The notes under the pieces were generated by a model that was not told the DNA's origin, did no database searches, and worked only from the letters and a program-made list of their open reading frames with translations. A stretch of DNA of 6,883 nt from an uncultured Clostridia bacterium (GTDB taxonomy: Bacteria > Bacillota > Clostridia > UBA1381). Below, piece by piece: positions 5,311-6,883 of this stretch. Numbering within the stretch: the stretch's first letter is position 1; each line of letters starts with the position of its first letter. The DNA lies in NCBI GenBank assembly GCA_934463455.1, contig CAKSJU010000106.1, forward strand, positions 1 through 6,883, read 5' to 3'. Position numbers and translations under genes: made by a program.

Positions 5311-6848
5311 CATTTTTTTGCCGGAATAATAAGACGCTGACCTACAGATATATTATTTCTGTCGGATATGGAATTAAATTCGGCAATATCTTCCACCGAG
5401 ACACAATATTCTTTTGCTATTTTCCAGAGAGTATCGCCCGGCTGAACAAAATAGATAACAATTCCTTTTTTCTTATCTTTCGGAATTTCTTCATTCACCG
5501 CATCACTTATAAGCATAAGAGTACGTTTTTCGAGCAGCTTTGCGCATATGGAGAGTATACAGCGTATTTCCACCTCTCCGGCAACATTCAAATGATAATT
5601 TACATGGCATATTTCCGCGTCAATGCACGATTCCATTCCCGGTCTCGCCTCGGGGCAATCCAGAAGATATTCAAACGGAATATCCTTTTTAAAGCTGCAA
5701 AGAGATGTACTCGGGTCATCGCTGATATACAAAATATAAGTTTCGGCTCTTCCCTCAACAGCAAGCTTCCCGTCCCGTACCTCCGATTTTGTAACAACCG
5801 CTTTTGAGACCGTGTCATATATTGCTTTAATTCCCGGCGCATCCGGCGAAAGAGCTGCTGAATCGCGCAAGGTATTCTGTGTCGAAATTGAAGCGGCAAC
5901 GGTATTTATTTCGGTTTCCGTATATGTAAGCTTTGTTTTGCTGCCCGGTAAAAAACAATCCTTTATTATTTCGAAATTTTCTTTCTGCTCCGACCGCATT
6001 TCCGCCGCGACAACCATTTCAAAATTTATTATACGCATGTCGCCGTCGCTGTCCGCCGACGTTTCATAAGAATAATCGCAAATGCGCAGGTTTATATCGC
6101 ATGTATTCTCCTCCCCCAAATCCGGAAAATCAAAAACCTCGGTAAACGGCAGCTCCGCGTCGGTATATTCAATACAGTCATTTGTGTCCGTATATAATAT
6201 ATGCACTCCGAGTGTGCCTTTTAAAACAAGCTTTTCGGTAAGAGATTTCAGTTCTTTATCGCATATTCTGAAATCTATTCTCAAAATTTCGCCGATTGAA
6301 GATTTGCCGCTCGGGATTTCAATTGAATCTCTTATTAAAAATTCCTCATCATGCATGCCCAAAAGCGTATTCAGTTCCATTTCCCCGGTACATACTTCAG
6401 CACCTTCTTCCGCTCTTGACGCAAATTCGGGCATACGCGTGCATATCACTTCGCAGCATATAACAGTTGCCGCTCTCAAGCTGATTTTGCGGGAATTGAT
6501 AACGTGAAAATCCACTTTTCCTATATCGGAATTTACCGAAGCATAACAATCTTCTCCTATATTCGGGTTGTCTATTCTGTGCGAAAAATCCACCGAGGTA
6601 TGTATTGACTGCGGAACAAGCGTGTCTCCCTCCGGCAGATAAAGTACGGTAAAATTCACCTTACCGCTCACCGTCAGCTTACCGTCGGCAATACTCTTTG
6701 ACGAAATGCACGACACCGCGTCCACCTGCAAAATTTTCATAATATCCGGTCTGACGTCCGGCACTATCAAATCACCGTCCGCAGTTACTTCAAAGCTGTC
6801 GGAAAAAACAATTTCGCCGATTGACACTTTTTCTTTTATAAGTTCCAT
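5307..6848 (-). CDS. SPOCS (DUF3794)/LysM protein, SipL-like spore coat morphogenesis protein
   Basis: The 513-residue product has three repeats of the SPOCS/DUF3794 type at about 35-135, 185-285 and 335-437. The clearest shared core is DGKLTVSGKVNFTVLY (56-70) against DGKLAVEGRAETYILY (359-374), with a weaker form LVLKGTLGVHILY (207-219). A charged linker (KDKKKG) leads to a C-terminal LysM domain from about 463, with YFVQPGDTLWKIAKEY and VGQRLIIP. This order matches SipL of Clostridioides difficile, whose LysM domain binds SpoIVA on the forespore surface. There is no signal peptide or membrane segment, which fits a mother-cell cytosolic role. The protein has 19 cysteines, including the last residue. 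The ATG at 6848 has AAAGGA 10 nt upstream. Its promoter is largely outside the window. Family assignment is strong; the SipL role is inferred. Confidence 0.85.
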   Translation of the reverse strand: MELIKEKVSIGEIVFSDSFEVTADGDLIVPDVRPDIMKILQVDAVSCISSKSIADGKLTVSGKVNFTVLYLPEGDTLVPQSIHTSVDFSHRIDNPNIGEDCYASVNSDIGKVDFHVINSRKISLRAATVICCEVICTRMPEFASRAEEGAEVCTGEMELNTLLGMHDEEFLIRDSIEIPSGKSSIGEILRIDFRICDKELKSLTEKLVLKGTLGVHILYTDTNDCIEYTDAELPFTEVFDFPDLGEENTCDINLRICDYSYETSADSDGDMRIINFEMVVAAEMRSEQKENFEIIKDCFLPGSKTKLTYTETEINTVAASISTQNTLRDSAALSPDAPGIKAIYDTVSKAVVTKSEVRDGKLAVEGRAETYILYISDDPSTSLCSFKKDIPFEYLLDCPEARPGMESCIDAEICHVNYHLNVAGEVEIRCILSICAKLLEKRTLMLISDAVNEEIPKDKKKGIVIYFVQPGDTLWKIAKEYCVSVEDIAEFNSISDRNNISVGQRLIIPAKKC

Positions 6849-6857
6849 AATTATTCA

Positions 6858-6864
6858 TTCCTTT
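6858..6864 (-). promoter_or_regulatory. Ribosome binding site of the SPOCS-LysM gene
   Basis: AAAGGAA lies about 9-10 nt before the ATG at 6848 and supports that start. Upstream, only the TTTATACC stretch near the window edge could be part of a promoter; its -35 partner would fall outside. Confidence 0.7.
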
Positions 6865-6883
6865 CCGTAATTGGTATAAAAAA

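Noticed and set aside
6868..6883. Promoter for the SPOCS-LysM gene (TTTATACC)
   Set aside because: Only a partial -10-like stretch is inside the window; the -35 region is off the edge and neither a sigma-A nor a sigma-E assignment can be supported.
1..6883. Hidden mobile element, defence system or CRISPR array
   Set aside because: No direct-repeat array, transposase, integrase or toxin-antitoxin pair was seen on either strand; the coding space is filled by intact housekeeping and sporulation-type genes.

Overview
All recognisable genes lie on the minus strand, so the window reads right to left. The gene set (GatCAB amidotransferase, NrdR, MnmE and a SPOCS/LysM sporulation-type protein), the strong GGAGG or AAAGGA ribosome binding sites and the AT-rich intergenic DNA point to a spore-forming or spore-derived member of the Clostridia (Bacillota). 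I cannot name the genus. TAA, TAG and TGA all act as stops, so nothing suggests an altered genetic code.

Layout in transcription order: (1) 6848-5307, a 513-residue protein with three SPOCS (DUF3794) repeats and a C-terminal LysM domain, resembling SipL, the SpoIVA-interacting spore coat morphogenesis protein of Clostridioides difficile. (2) 5306-5186, a short gap holding a near-consensus sigma-A promoter and a leader of about 90 nt with mutually exclusive pairings around the gatC ribosome binding site. (3) gatC, gatA and gatB (5185-2090), a tight operon for the Glu-tRNA(Gln)/Asp-tRNA(Asn) amidotransferase, with a 10-nt gap and then an ATGA overlap. (4) 2089-1926, an AT-rich gap with a weak terminator candidate, a second good sigma-A promoter and a leader with a GC-rich hairpin and a 13-codon ORF. 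(5) nrdR and mnmE (1925-71), 22 nt apart. (6) At the left edge, a ribosome binding site and the first six codons of another gene, which from its position is probably mnmG.

The core genes serve translation fidelity: GatCAB makes Gln-tRNA(Gln) and/or Asn-tRNA(Asn), while MnmE (with MnmG) modifies wobble uridine 34 of tRNAs. NrdR is the exception: it is the ATP/dATP-sensing repressor of ribonucleotide reductase genes. All proteins appear intact and carry their catalytic or metal-binding residues.

I see no mobile element, CRISPR array, RNA gene or defence system. The genes are ordinary housekeeping genes. The least explained material is in the two leaders, above all the gatC leader, where alternative helices could expose or hide the start site. 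That is a structural inference from complementarity and has not been tested by folding or conservation.
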